Under the pieces are notes generated by a model. It saw nothing but the letters and a program-made list of their open reading frames with translations. It was not told where the DNA came from and made no database searches. Positions 18,286-27,669 of a stretch of DNA of 64,000 nt are shown here, one piece after another. Position 1 is the first letter of the stretch, and the number at the start of each line of letters is the position of its first letter. A program made the position numbers and the translations under genes. Origin of the DNA: Betaproteobacteria bacterium (GTDB lineage: Bacteria; Pseudomonadota; Gammaproteobacteria; Burkholderiales; SG8-41); assembly GCA_021730905.1 (NCBI GenBank), contig JAKFYK010000039.1, forward strand, positions 1 to 64,000, read 5' to 3'.

Positions 18286-18702
18286 TTATTTCGACTTGCG
18301 AGCGGCCAATTCAATTTTCAGGAGATCAAAGGCCTCCGCTTTCGTAAAGCCGGCAGCGACCAGTGCGTCATACTTTTGCTTAAGCATTTTCGCATTCTCA
18401 GCGAGAATGTTCTGAAGATCAGCGTTCTGGCTCACCGATTTCATCCCAGCAAGAGCATCCTGCATTCGGGCACCAACGGCGGCAGGTATGTTAGTAACTT
18501 GGAATAGGTTGCGGGCCTCACGTATGCCGTCTTTTGAGATCTCGTTCTCCCAGATACGATCAGCAATCTCCGTCGCACGCTTATCCAGATCGGTAGTAAC
18601 AGTGCCTGGCAATTGAGTGCCTGCCGGCAGCTTCAACTTTGCAGTTGTGCTGGTTTTCATTCTGTCCGAAAGCATTTTTGTGAAACTCGCTGGTGCAGCC
18701 AT
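18286..18702 (-). CDS. Hypothetical partner of the metallophosphoesterase
   Basis: A 138-residue, mostly helical soluble protein (MAAPASFTKMLSDRMK...). It ends in a basic helix with the stretch AFDLLKIELAARKSK. No signal peptide, membrane span or known family is seen. It starts at an ATG with a GGGAGA site and ends 20 bases before the phosphoesterase gene, so the two are probably one operon. It could be a cognate regulator, chaperone or immunity protein; this is position-based only. Confidence 0.7.
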   Translation of the reverse strand: MAAPASFTKMLSDRMKTSTTAKLKLPAGTQLPGTVTTDLDKRATEIADRIWENEISKDGIREARNLFQVTNIPAAVGARMQDALAGMKSVSQNADLQNILAENAKMLKQKYDALVAAGFTKAEAFDLLKIELAARKSK

Positions 18703-19129
18703 GGCTATGTCTCCCTTAGGCGAAAGTTACGGTTAAGAAGCAAACGTATCTGCGGTTGGAGCAGCTAGGTAGCGCTGGAGATATAGGGAGTGAGTAGACG
18801 CATGCACACACTGCCCCCAACGGAACTGGCGCGGCAGAAGGGATGACGTTCTGAGCTCCATGTTCCTCCCCCAAGAGTTCCTATATGCCCACAACAGCCA
18901 CTACAAATGCTGGCGAAGAGGCTAAACCCTATGCCGTCATCATGCAAATCTTACAAAAAGTTAGGTTTGTATTTTTAGTAGAAATGACTATTCATTCAAT
19001 AAATTGAAGCAGTCCGTTAAAGTTTTCTCATAGGCAATAAACGAATCGAGGTCTTTTTGCAGATCGGTAATGCTATGGGAGCATTAATGAATCCATGCTT
19101 CTGGAATGCTACCGCTACCGTAGCTACGG

Positions 19130-19300
19130 CACATACCAGCCACCGATGACGTCGTTCCAAAGTGACAGAACTCCCCAATGCCGGGGATTTCGAAACGAGG
19201 TGAATCATCCTGAATCGTTCTGCATTCACCTGACACCGCTAATCCGTCCCAAGAGGCAATATATCTGAGAAACGAGGATGGAAAGCCAGCGCTACAAGGT
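19130..19300 (+). repeat. Degenerate non-coding repeat, copy B
   Basis: The partner of copy A (16350-16540), same strand: ATACCAG, GTGACA, AAACGAGG, CACCTGACACCGCTAATCCG, GAAACG and GCGCTACAAGGTA in the same order. Together the copies bracket the two-gene phosphoesterase cassette. Identity is moderate, with indels. Confidence 0.55.
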
Positions 19301-19330
19301 ACTTAGGAACTGCGGAGAAGGCCCGTGGTG

Positions 19331-19420
19331 CTCTTGGTACCGGTTTCTGGTACCTGGGGTACCAGAAGGCCTCGGAACCTCGGGTCTCGGGACCTCAGGT
19401 TTCGGGACTGAGGAATGGGG
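19331..19420. repeat. Short GGTACC / CTCGGG repeat cluster with inverted repeat
   Basis: TTCTGGTACC-tgg-GGTACCAGAA (19345-19367) is a perfect 10-bp inverted repeat. It is followed by tandem-like variations of CTCGGGTCTCGGGACC and TTTCGGGACTGAGG. There is no coding potential. It may be a small structured element or a decayed IS end. Confidence 0.5.
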
Positions 19421-19800
19421 GAGAGCGTCAGTACCTCTCGACAGCTAGTAACTCCCAGTCAAGGCAGCGTCACCGTTTCGATCCAGTGCCCAGATTCATC
19501 CCCGTGGGGACGCCAGATTGAGTTAGCGCAACGCTAGCCATTTGATTCTACATAAGTATTTTTTTGGCGAATTAGATTCAATTTGCTAAACACAGGGGGC
19601 CGACGGCAACCCTGCCAAGAATCCTTCAAGGTGATTAGCTTTCCTGCCTTACAACCATGCAAACAGTCATTAGTCTTCGGTTGGTTGAGGCGAAAATTGT
19701 TGTATCTGTCGCTACAGTAGCGTGAATGCGCAGATGACTCTCGACAGTAGCGAATTGATCGACAATCACAGTAAGTTTTGCTTCCCACAGCGGGGGCGTT

Positions 19801-19845
19801 GACTCCCCGCCTTGGGCTCGAACCAAGGACCTGCGGATTAACAGT
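19801..19845 (-). other. 3' fragment of tRNA-Asn (attachment-site scar)
   Basis: Read on the minus strand, the bases run from the anticodon loop ACTGTTAATCC (GTT anticodon) through a perfect T arm CTTGG-TTCGAGC-CCAAG to an acceptor-like GCGGGGAG. This matches the 3' half of a proteobacterial tRNA-Asn. The 5' half is missing and the anticodon stem cannot pair with the flanking bases. Integrative elements commonly duplicate just this part of a tRNA gene at their far end, so this is probably an att remnant. Confidence 0.7.
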
Positions 19846-20278
19846 ACAGGTCACCCCTAAAGTTTGATCGAGCAAGCCGAAGAAACGTAAGAAATTTTCT
19901 GCTGAGTTCCGAACTGATTTGGAAGGGCTGAACCTATGCCGAAATATAAGCCCGAGAAAACGCCGATTTCAGGACGTAACGCGAATGAAAACATCTAGGT
20001 ACTTCAATTTTACCGAACACAAACCGAACAGTGCCACCGGGAGGGTAGCTCAGGGAGCGTCACGCTGGGGGGGGAGGCGCATCCCGATACGGCACAAAGG
20101 TTGCACGAGGCGGGGCCGACGCGAAGCGCGCGGGCCAGTCGATGGAGCTGGGGTGATCGCGGTACCGTAGTGGCCACAGGGGGCAATCTGGCCAAAGCCG
20201 TGCAGAGGCTCCATGGATCCAAGTAGCACAGTAGTCGAGGCTGATTGGTAGTCTCAAGGGAGCATTGAACTTTGGCGA

Positions 20279-20900
20279 GCATCCGGATTTACAATATTAA
20301 CAGGCTTCCCTTCAGCGAATGCGTTGACCTGATCGAACATACCGTTGAATATTTCTTCAAAAAAATCACGTTCTACAAAACCGATGTGCGGTGTGCGCGG
20401 GGCATTGTCCATTGCAAGTAATGGATGCGCAGCACCTAGTACAGGCTCTTGTTCGTAAACGTCAACTGCCGCCATTCCGGAACGCCCGTTTTGGGGGATA
20501 AGCTTCAGTTGCAGTGTAATAACGTCTGATTGCTCGAAAAACTGGGCCTTGGAGGTTGCTGCTTGATTCCCATCGGCACTGGCTTTCAGTAGCGATTTTT
20601 CCCGGCCCCCAATGAGCGTTTTCATTCCAAATGCCTTTCCGTAGCCTGCTATTGCAGAGCCAACACACCGTAGCTGAAAACGCCAAGGATCCTGCCGCGC
20701 AGGCCGACTCCCATTGTGGATTGCCAGCGACCTGCTTTCATTGCGGCAACTTCCTGAGGAATTCGGCGCATGGCTGCGATGATCAAACCCTATGTGAACT
20801 CAGCTGTTGCATAGGAGGGACGGTTGGCCGCACTGATCGAGTTTGTTTTCCAGCTTCTTGCTGACATTGCTCAGTTCACGTTCCTATTACTTGCGATCGG
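20279..20900 (-). pseudogene. Decayed D-2-hydroxyacid dehydrogenase
   Basis: Minus-strand frames spell a D-isomer-specific 2-hydroxyacid dehydrogenase in pieces. The first is ATAEFT, a stop where Trp is expected, then GLIIAAMRRIPQEVAAMKAG and WQSTMGVGLRGRILGVFSYG. A frameshift follows, then FGMKTLIGGREKS and EQSDVITLQL. An internal deletion leads to AVDVYEQEPVLGAAHPLL, TPHIGFVERDFFE and EGKPVNIVNP. One stop, at least one frameshift and the loss of about 40 residues around the catalytic region make it inactive. Confidence 0.85.
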
Positions 20901-20938
20901 TGCAAGCGGAAAATTTATTCCTGCGATGGCAGTTGAGT

Positions 20939-22591
20939 TTATTCAAAGAGCAGGGTATTAGGCCACGGCTCCGATGGTACACGCGTTAGGCCCAGTCGCG
21001 TGCGCAGTGCCAGGCAAGCCTCGCGCTGGATATCCTCCATATCGGTACCCGCGGTATCGATGCACAACACAGCAGAAGATTCTGTGGCGGTTAGCGCTTC
21101 GCTATTCAATGTCTGGTGCGTGAGCACCTCCTGATCAGCTTCGGATGCATCAATTTTCGCGGCCAGTCGCGCGGCGATGCGCGCATGCAGAACGATGTCA
21201 GGTGCCACCACGTCCACGATAATGAAGGGAATACGGCGCGTATGCGCTTCGCGACAAAACAAGTCGCGCTGCTGACGCTTCAGGAATGTTGCATCAACGA
21301 TTACGGCGTAACCGGCAGTGACGCTCACGCGAGCAAGATCGAGCAGGCGGTTATAAGTGGTGAGCGTGAGGCTAGTGGTGTAAATGCCGGACGCGAGCGT
21401 AGAGCCGCTGCGGGCCAGTGGTGTAAGGTCGCTTAAGCGCTTGCGTTCGATATCGGAGCGCAGCAGGATCGCGCCGGCTCTCTCCGCCAGCGCCTGCGCG
21501 AGGACACTTTTGCCCGAGCCGGACAGGCCGTGCATCAGGATGATGGCGGGTGGCACGCCCTGCGCGCCCTGTGCACAGCGGCGGGCAAGTTCAACATACA
21601 TTTGGCTGGCGGCGATCAGCCGATCGCGCTCGGCATCGGCAACTTCGCCCAGTCTTGCACGCAATGCATGCACTTTGGCGCGCACCAAAGCGCGATACAC
21701 TAGATAGAAGCGCAACACATTGATGCCTGAGTATCCGTCTGCCGCTGCCAGATATGCATTCAGAAAACGGTAAGCAAAATCCGCGCGGCCATGATCCAAC
21801 AGGTCCATGACCAGAAACGCAACTTCGCTCATGACATCAATCCAGCGCAGCCCAGCGTTGAATTCGATGCAGTCGAATGGCGTAAGCCTGTCATCAAGTA
21901 TTACGATATTGCCCAGATGCAGGTCGCCATGACATTCGCGCACATACCCTTCCGCTTGGCGCGCCGTGAAGAGTGGCAGGCGTTCGTTGTATTCCCGTTC
22001 GGTCCACGCACGCAGTTCAACGAGGCGTGCCCTCATTGTTTCATTCGTGAGCAACGGGTCGAGCGTGTCAAAATTGTCGCGCGCCGCTGCGATTACGGTC
22101 TCGGGTGCGCCATACGGACTGCCTAGTGCTGCAATACCGATGCCCCCATGAAAAGCGGCGATGCGCCCGGCAAGCGCATCAATATGGGTGCCAGTAAGCG
22201 TGCCGTTCGACAGCATTAAACTTGCCAGTGCGCTTTGCGGAAACTCGCGCATCCTAACGCCGTATTCGAGGGTGGCATCGTCACCATCGATGCGTGGATC
22301 GCCTACGTTGCCGGTGATTTTCACCACCGCCTCGTACAGCGACGGCGCAAGCCGCCGATTCAAGCGTATCTCCTCCTCACAACATCGGCGTCGCGCTTCG
22401 AGGGTAGTGAAATCGACGAAGCCCAGATTGACCGGCTTTTTGATCTTGTAAGCGTGTTTTCCGGTTAGGATGACCCAGGAGATATGGGTTTCCAGCACGT
22501 CGAGGTGTTCCACCGAATGGGCGTAGCACGCCGGCGAACTTAGGGCGGCGATGAGTGATGCCGATTCTGCCGTGACAGCGGATGGGGTCAT
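20939..22591 (-). CDS. Bifunctional aminoglycoside phosphotransferase-like / P-loop kinase protein
   Basis: A 550-residue two-domain protein of the COG2187-COG0645 type. The N-terminal half is phosphotransferase-like: an ATP-binding stretch GKHAYKIKKPVNLGFVD and the catalytic loop CHGDLHLGNIVILDDRLTPFDCIEFN near residues 220-250. The C-terminal half is a P-loop kinase-like domain with Walker A GLSGSGKS near 355 and a following RSDIERKRL. The substrate is unknown; family members are common in proteobacteria, usually single genes. It stands next to a 312-residue unknown on the same strand. Confidence 0.9.
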   Translation of the reverse strand: MTPSAVTAESASLIAALSSPACYAHSVEHLDVLETHISWVILTGKHAYKIKKPVNLGFVDFTTLEARRRCCEEEIRLNRRLAPSLYEAVVKITGNVGDPRIDGDDATLEYGVRMREFPQSALASLMLSNGTLTGTHIDALAGRIAAFHGGIGIAALGSPYGAPETVIAAARDNFDTLDPLLTNETMRARLVELRAWTEREYNERLPLFTARQAEGYVRECHGDLHLGNIVILDDRLTPFDCIEFNAGLRWIDVMSEVAFLVMDLLDHGRADFAYRFLNAYLAAADGYSGINVLRFYLVYRALVRAKVHALRARLGEVADAERDRLIAASQMYVELARRCAQGAQGVPPAIILMHGLSGSGKSVLAQALAERAGAILLRSDIERKRLSDLTPLARSGSTLASGIYTTSLTLTTYNRLLDLARVSVTAGYAVIVDATFLKRQQRDLFCREAHTRRIPFIIVDVVAPDIVLHARIAARLAAKIDASEADQEVLTHQTLNSEALTATESSAVLCIDTAGTDMEDIQREACLALRTRLGLTRVPSEPWPNTLLFE

Positions 22592-22746
22592 GTCAAGCTG
22601 AGAAGCGGAAATAAAATCCAGATATAGTTACGAATGCGCATGGTCCTCGATTTAGCGTGGTTATGATTCCGCTGTTTCGGCGGCTCGTCAAATGCACACA
22701 TGTTCGCGAGCGGAATCGGACGATTCACTAGTCATGGATGCGTGTA

Positions 22747-23685
22747 CTAATCCCAGGCTTGGACATCGCGAATATGTTTCGCGAATTCTGCAAGCGTGCG
22801 GATCGCCGGGTGCCGAATGTAGTAGCGCGAGCGCAGCGATTGCGCCTCATCGGCCAGCGTGCCAGACGCTTCATGCAAAAGCTCTTCGAGCCGACTCAAA
22901 ACGAATGGCTCTTTGCCGGACTCCGCAGCCTCGCGCTCGGTTTTTGCGAGATCTTTTGCATTCTTCCTTTCCAGTGCATTGAAAAGTTGATCGACAGAAA
23001 CGCGCTTCGTCCGCGACTCAACGGGCGGGATTCCACTTGTCTTCGCAGGCTTCGCAACTAGGGATTCAACGGCGCGCACAATGTTGCGTGCGGCGGTGTG
23101 ATGGTGCTCACGCAAATCGTTCCAGCGTCCTGCGCTTTCGGTGTTGTCATAACACTCGGCGCCCAGTTGCATCTCAACCGCCCGCTTGTAGGCCACTTCT
23201 AGTGCAGTGGCGTACTGCAGCAGATCGTCGACTAGCGTCTGCGCAACGATACCGGCGCGCGCACGCTCCCGCAGCAGTCTGCGCATTGCCGTGATCTCTT
23301 CGAATGGAGTCGGCGGCGTGGCCTGCCATCGCGCCGCGTCCAGCATTGCCAGCAGGTTGACTACTGATGCGGGAATCGCTGGCACATCCTCGTTCGTGGT
23401 CCTGCTCGGCGTTTTTAATGCGGTCTCGAACGATTGCTGCTGCAACTCACGCAGCACGAACAGGTCGACTGCGCGCATCTGTGACGCCGGCGGGCGCGTC
23501 CAACAGTTTGGCCAACCCTGGAATTCTTCAACCATGGCGCCATCGATGTGGAGTGCGTACAGATACTTCACTTCGGGGAACTCGTTCACCCGCACCTGCC
23601 AATGCTCTGCGCCAACTGTAGCCTGCCACGGCGTGCGCGCATCGGCGCTCAATTGCCAAGTCACCTTTTGTGTGCGATGCGTCAT
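22747..23685 (-). CDS. Hypothetical protein, 312 residues
   Basis: The N-terminal 70 residues look like a small beta-rich domain (TVGAEHWQVRVNEFPEVKYL). The rest is helical and charged, with a coiled-coil-like region near 240-300. There is no signal peptide or membrane span, and no known family is recognised. It is on the same strand as the kinase-like gene, with 155 bases between. The ATG at 23685 has no strong ribosome-binding site. Confidence 0.6.
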   Translation of the reverse strand: MTHRTQKVTWQLSADARTPWQATVGAEHWQVRVNEFPEVKYLYALHIDGAMVEEFQGWPNCWTRPPASQMRAVDLFVLRELQQQSFETALKTPSRTTNEDVPAIPASVVNLLAMLDAARWQATPPTPFEEITAMRRLLRERARAGIVAQTLVDDLLQYATALEVAYKRAVEMQLGAECYDNTESAGRWNDLREHHHTAARNIVRAVESLVAKPAKTSGIPPVESRTKRVSVDQLFNALERKNAKDLAKTEREAAESGKEPFVLSRLEELLHEASGTLADEAQSLRSRYYIRHPAIRTLAEFAKHIRDVQAWD

Positions 23686-23986
23686 CGTCCTGGGGGATTG
23701 GAATTATAAATGTACCTTCTGCATTAACTGTATCCCTGTGACGCAACAGGGTCAAACGCCGCGCTATAGCAGCCAGCTATTGGGCTCAGCACAACAGGTT
23801 TTAAGTCGAGCATTTCCAGAGGAGAAAATAAAACTGGCCGCTGCACCCCAAGCTCCACATAGACAAACCGCTTCGTACTCGCTGGCTGCAAAGCGTTCGT
23901 CCTCGGCAGCTCTCTCGGCTGCGCGGGGCCTGCAGAAGCTAGCGAGGCCGAGCCGTCATCTTGGGGAGTTACACCGCCATTCTCCA
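23686..23986. other. Intergenic, nothing clear
   Basis: About 300 bases. A minus-strand frame (23724-23990, start MMENGG) stays open but is low in complexity and overlaps the next gene's end, so I do not call it. Confidence 0.3.
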
Positions 23987-24505
23987 TCATCCCCGCGCGG
24001 CACTTGCCTCGCACTTCAGGAGCGCGGTGCGCGCCGCGTCCTTCAACTGGCGCATCGCAACTATCGGGTCGTAGCTCTCGCAATCGCGTTCCTGGATCAG
24101 GATGTCAGTTCCCGCCGACACCGACTCGGAGACCAGCGCCCGGCCAGCGAACACCACCTCTCCGAGGTGAAGGTGGTGGTAGCTCCAGTCTGCCCCCGAT
24201 TGGGCGTGGTGGAAAATCATGAAGTCGAACACGAAGTACACGGTTAGCTGGTCCCGGCGCTGCAACGCGGCGTACACCTCGACGGTCGGTTGACGCTCGA
24301 CTCCATCCATGTAGTGACCTGCATGGGAGTCGAGCTGTCTCGCGGCGGTCGATGCCAGAGCAGACAGGTGGAGTTCTCGGCTCGGGTTTGCGTCCCACGC
24401 TGCGAGGAGGTCGATCATCGCGCTTGTGGCTGTGGGTATAGAAATTTTAAAGACCATTTTTTGCCAACGGGCAACATATACCCAGCCTGGTGCACAGTCA
24501 ATCAC
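23987..24505 (-). CDS. Hypothetical protein, up to 172 residues
   Basis: A soluble, acidic to neutral protein; the core DFMIFHHAQSGADWSYHHLH and VSAGTDILIQERDCESYDP looks structured. The first ATG is at 24505, but the ATG at 24457 (MVFKISIPTATSAM) is an equally plausible start; neither has a clear ribosome-binding site. No family is recognised. No operon partner is evident. Confidence 0.5.
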   Translation of the reverse strand: MIDCAPGWVYVARWQKMVFKISIPTATSAMIDLLAAWDANPSRELHLSALASTAARQLDSHAGHYMDGVERQPTVEVYAALQRRDQLTVYFVFDFMIFHHAQSGADWSYHHLHLGEVVFAGRALVSESVSAGTDILIQERDCESYDPIVAMRQLKDAARTALLKCEASAARG

Positions 24506-25156
24506 GCGGAAATCCCACAGACCGATTTATCAACCATTGCTCTTAAATTCAAATGTAACGGCGGAGGACCGCAGTAGTCCGGATCCAGTCCACTGACGAA
24601 GCCTTAGAAATACCGGTGAATCTGCACTCAGAAACATGAAAACTGCCAGTCGCGCTCGTCATTCGACAACTTGCCCGGGCAGCTCTGATGGCCAGTGATC
24701 ACAGCAGTTGCAAATTACCAGCTTTGTGTCGCATGATCAGCGCGTACTTTTGGCGGTTAGGAGTTGGCGCGCAAACAGCACCGGAATTTTACTGTGGGTT
24801 ATCGGGTGATAGCTCCCTACATCGTAATTGGAATATGGACAGAATGCAGGGGGCGAAACGGCACGCTTCGTTCGACTATTTCGTGACTTCTACTGTAAGC
24901 GGTTGACTTTTATCCTTGACACAGACGATGACAGTTTTTGTAAGCTTGCCGGTGGCATTGCGACCATAGTGGTCAACATTTGGTGACCATCCTGCACGAG
25001 TGGGGCGCGGCCGGTATGATTGATGGATCGTTGGTCGGCGCAGCCCTTACCTAGCATCAACGTTTTGCCACCTGCTTTCGTTTCCTATCGTTCTGTCTTC
25101 CATATGTCAGCTATTCAGGTACGCTATGATTCCGCGCGATCTTCAGACGGAATTTT
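24506..25156. other. Intergenic, no gene seen
   Basis: 650 bases without a credible frame. The only pattern is a cluster of TGGTC/GACCA half sites at 24962-24989 (GACCA-TAG-TGGTC, TGGTGACCA), which could be an operator. Confidence 0.35.
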
Positions 25157-25345
25157 GTGTCTCACACTACGCAACAGATTCGCTTTTGTAAGAGCCGCGA
25201 TGGCACGCGCATTGCGTATGCAACTTATGGCTCTGGCCCACCCTTGGTATGGATTTCGAATTGGGTTCACCATCTCGAGTTGGTTGGAGACAGCCCGGTC
25301 TGGCGTCCCTGGATTGCCGCACTGGCGAGACACCAGCCTTGGGTA
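25157..25345 (+). pseudogene. N-terminal fragment of an alpha/beta hydrolase
   Basis: MSHTTQQIRFCKSRDGTRIA followed by YATYGSGPPLVWISNWVHHL and SPVWRPWIAALARHQ is the start of the hydrolase domain found in adenylate-cyclase- or LuxR-linked alpha/beta hydrolases. Homology stops near 25340, before the nucleophile elbow, and the frame runs into unrelated sequence. Truncated and inactive. Confidence 0.7.
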
Positions 25346-25365
25346 AGGAGCCAGTGCTGGTCACG

Positions 25366-25578
25366 ATGTTGAAGCCACAGTTGATAGACGACATTCGCGA
25401 GGGCTGCTACGGCCGATTGCTGTCGGTAGAAAGCGTCTCTCAATGGTGTGGCCGGCTTGACTCAAAAAGCAAAAAAACGGTTCTGAACAAGGTCGGCGAC
25501 TCAGTTCGGTCGGCGTTCACGCAAGCCTGTCTAAGGATAGAAAAATCGGCCGCTTTAGGGTTCGACTATTCCGCATAG
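25366..25578 (+). CDS. Small hypothetical protein
   Basis: A 70-residue frame (MLKPQLIDDIREGCYGRLLS...GFDYSA), in frame with the preceding hydrolase fragment but different in character. An AAGGAG lies somewhat far upstream (15 bases). It is helical and charged, with no family recognised. It may itself be a remnant. Confidence 0.35.
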   Translation: MLKPQLIDDIREGCYGRLLSVESVSQWCGRLDSKSKKTVLNKVGDSVRSAFTQACLRIEKSAALGFDYSA

Positions 25579-25745
25579 GAGGGGAGTTTTCAGCAAACAT
25601 TCGTGCGAACAATCGCGCGATTGACCACTCACCAGGCCGGTGATATGGTTGCCGAAAGCGAAAAAGGCAGCGCGGGCCGCTTATCGATGACGGCGCTGCG
25701 ATGCACCGATGAACGACCAAGACTGAAACCCATGGAGGAAGATCG

Positions 25746-26504
25746 ATGTCATTCTACCGAGGTATGACCTGCGAGAACGTAACCATCAAAGGCGATAAAG
25801 GAACGCCAATAACGGCTTATGTGGCAAGGCCATCAGGTCCTGGCCCATTCCCAGGCGTTGTGCTTATCCACCATCTCCCGGGCTGGAGCGAGCTCTACAT
25901 TGAGACGACCCGTAGGTTCGCGCATCACGGCTATCTCGCAATCTGCGCTAACCTCTACCAGCGCGAGGGGGGCGGCAGCGACGGCAACCCTGACGACGTT
26001 GCTGCGAAGGTGCGAGCCGAGGGTGGCATCGCCGACTCGCAGATGGTCGGCGATACCGAAGCTGCCGTGAAGTGGATGCGCGCGCAGGCCGATCACAACG
26101 GCAAGGTTGGTCTTATCGGCTCCTGTTCGGGCGGCCGGCACGCTTTTATCTATACCTGCCAGCGCAAGGACGTCGATGCCTGCGTCGAGCAATGGGGAGG
26201 CGGCGTGGTGATGAGCAAGGAGGAGCTCAATGCCAAGAAGCCCGTCGCGCCCATCGACATGACGAAGGACCTTAGCTGCCCGCTGCTCGGCTTGTTCGGC
26301 AACGATGATCGCGCACCGAGCCCGGAGCAAGTGAACCAGCACGAGGCCGAGCTCAAGAAGCACGGCAAGACGTACGAGTTCCATCGCTACGACGGCGCCG
26401 GCCACGGTTTCTTCTATTGGCACCGGCCGCTCTACCGGCCCGAGCAGGCAATGGATGGCTGGAGCAAGATATGGGCGTTCTTCGGCAAGTACCTGGCTAA
26501 GTAG
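25746..26504 (+). CDS. Dienelactone hydrolase family protein
   Basis: A 252-residue alpha/beta hydrolase of the dienelactone hydrolase family. The nucleophile is Cys in GSCSGG, as in true dienelactone hydrolases, with the acid in FGNDDRAPS and the base in GAGHGFFYW. There is no signal peptide, so it is cytoplasmic. A GGAGGAAGA ribosome-binding site precedes the ATG. It forms a likely operon with the small gene 12 bases downstream. The family opens lactone rings or cleaves esters in aromatic and related catabolism; the substrate here is unknown. Confidence 0.9.
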   Translation: MSFYRGMTCENVTIKGDKGTPITAYVARPSGPGPFPGVVLIHHLPGWSELYIETTRRFAHHGYLAICANLYQREGGGSDGNPDDVAAKVRAEGGIADSQMVGDTEAAVKWMRAQADHNGKVGLIGSCSGGRHAFIYTCQRKDVDACVEQWGGGVVMSKEELNAKKPVAPIDMTKDLSCPLLGLFGNDDRAPSPEQVNQHEAELKKHGKTYEFHRYDGAGHGFFYWHRPLYRPEQAMDGWSKIWAFFGKYLAK

Positions 26505-26515
26505 GGGGTTCGGAT

Positions 26516-26821
26516 ATGTGCACGTCCATCATCGAGATCGTACGCGCGGAAGGCATGGCGAAGCGCGGGGACGAATGGTTCCCGATATCGCAGACGGTGG
26601 TTGCCTATGACCACGCGCGCCATGCGCCTCTGGGCGACGTCATCACGCTCGACTTCATCAACACGAACCTCGAGCCCGGTGCGCGGGCGGGGATAGAGCT
26701 GACGCTGGAGACGGCCAAGGAGCTGCGCTCGGCTCTCGACCGGGCGATTGCCGCCGCCGAGTTCGAGGAGGCGGAAGTGCGGGGCAAGGGGGCCGTGCTC
26801 AGCCTCGCTCGGGCGGCGTAA
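26516..26821 (+). CDS. Small protein, DUF6295-like
   Basis: A 101-residue protein starting MCTSIIEIVRAEGMAKRGDE and ending in a helical segment with LDRAIAAAEFEE. The start and size match the DUF6295-type small proteins; function is unknown. It lies 12 bases after the dienelactone hydrolase and is surely co-transcribed. Confidence 0.7.
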   Translation: MCTSIIEIVRAEGMAKRGDEWFPISQTVVAYDHARHAPLGDVITLDFINTNLEPGARAGIELTLETAKELRSALDRAIAAAEFEEAEVRGKGAVLSLARAA

Positions 26822-26874
26822 CCCGCACGACGGGTCAGCCGCGGTCGAACACCGCTGTACTCCGCACTTACTCA

Positions 26875-27043
26875 ATCCCACTATCTGCTTCACGATCGGG
26901 ACAGCATCTTTGCCAAGCACTTGTACGATTCAATCAAGGCGTTGGGCGTAGATGTATTGAAATCACCACCGCGGTTGCCGAAGGCAAATGCGATCTATGG
27001 GAGGCGAATTCGTAAGTCGAGCCGCTATGGGGGTCTGAAATAG
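26875..27043 (+). pseudogene. Integrase-core transposase scrap
   Basis: SHYLLHDRDSIFAKHLYDSI followed by KALGVDVLKSPPRLPKANAI is the second half of an rve transposase core, with the middle Asp in HDRD. Both ends are missing. The flanks 26822-26874 and 27044-27381 hold only IS debris and a palindrome-rich stretch near 27195-27230. Confidence 0.8.
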
Positions 27044-27381
27044 ACCGCCGCAATGCTTCCGCCACGCGTAACGATCAAGCGAAATAGGTTCAGGCGACGA
27101 AGTGCCAGCGCATTGTGCGGGCGTTGTTCCATCAAGCGAGCGATTGCCCTCATGTTTCAAGAAAAATGCGAAATAGATAAATATTTTTGTAATAGCGGCG
27201 CGCCGCGTTCGCTAACGCTCGCGTGACAAGGCGCGTGTCAGCGTAGTGACGGTTCTCTGACCGTCCAAGAAGTGCAATATCGTTGTAGTGAACGGCGTGT
27301 TTGAACGATGGCGCCGATCAGCCTTTCCGTTCCATCTTTAGGTATCCCATGAGGAATGAGACGACGAATCTTGCTGATACC

Positions 27382-27669
27382 TTACGCCGTATGCAGTTCC
27401 TCGCGGATTACCCGGCGCAGCGTGGATTCAATTTGCTCGCCCGTCGTAGCTTGGTGGAGCGCCTGGTTAATGAGGGTCTGATAGCGCCGGCCCCCGGCCT
27501 TAGCTTTGAAGAAGGCAATGATTAAGCCATCCAGCATGATGGAAACGCGCTGTTTGCCCAGCCGCGCATTGACTGCAGCGGAGAATGCTTCGCGGCTGAC
27601 ATCCTTCAAGCCAACGCGCAGGTGTGAAAATCGCAGGTCAGCATCAATCTCTGTTGTGCCGTATGGCAA
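27382..27669 (-). CDS. brnA: BrnA-like antitoxin
   Basis: A 95-residue protein ending in a ribbon-helix-helix-like domain of the BrnA type: RVSIMLDGLIIAFFKAKAGG and RRYQTLINQALHQA. It starts at a TTG (27669) with a GGAG site 9 bases upstream. BrnA proteins neutralise BrnT ribonucleases and repress their own operon. Here the upstream frame is not a recognisable BrnT, so the antitoxin seems orphaned or paired with a different partner. Confidence 0.65.
   Translation of the reverse strand: MPYGTTEIDADLRFSHLRVGLKDVSREAFSAAVNARLGKQRVSIMLDGLIIAFFKAKAGGRRYQTLINQALHQATTGEQIESTLRRVIREELHTA

Larger units (their letters stand above)
18703..20278. other. Accessory stretch without intact genes
   Basis: Apart from copy B, the GGTACC cluster and the tRNA-Asn fragment, I see no gene here. 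18703-19120 is plain. 19421-19800 and 19846-20278 hold only short, compositionally poor frames. Confidence 0.5.

Noticed and set aside
20040-20110. tRNA-like GGGAGGGTAGCTCAG stretch
   Set aside because: The downstream sequence forms no anticodon or T arm.
27195-27230. GTTCGCTAACGCTCGC as another operator copy
   Set aside because: Only part of the core matches; the ACA end and a spaced -10 are missing.
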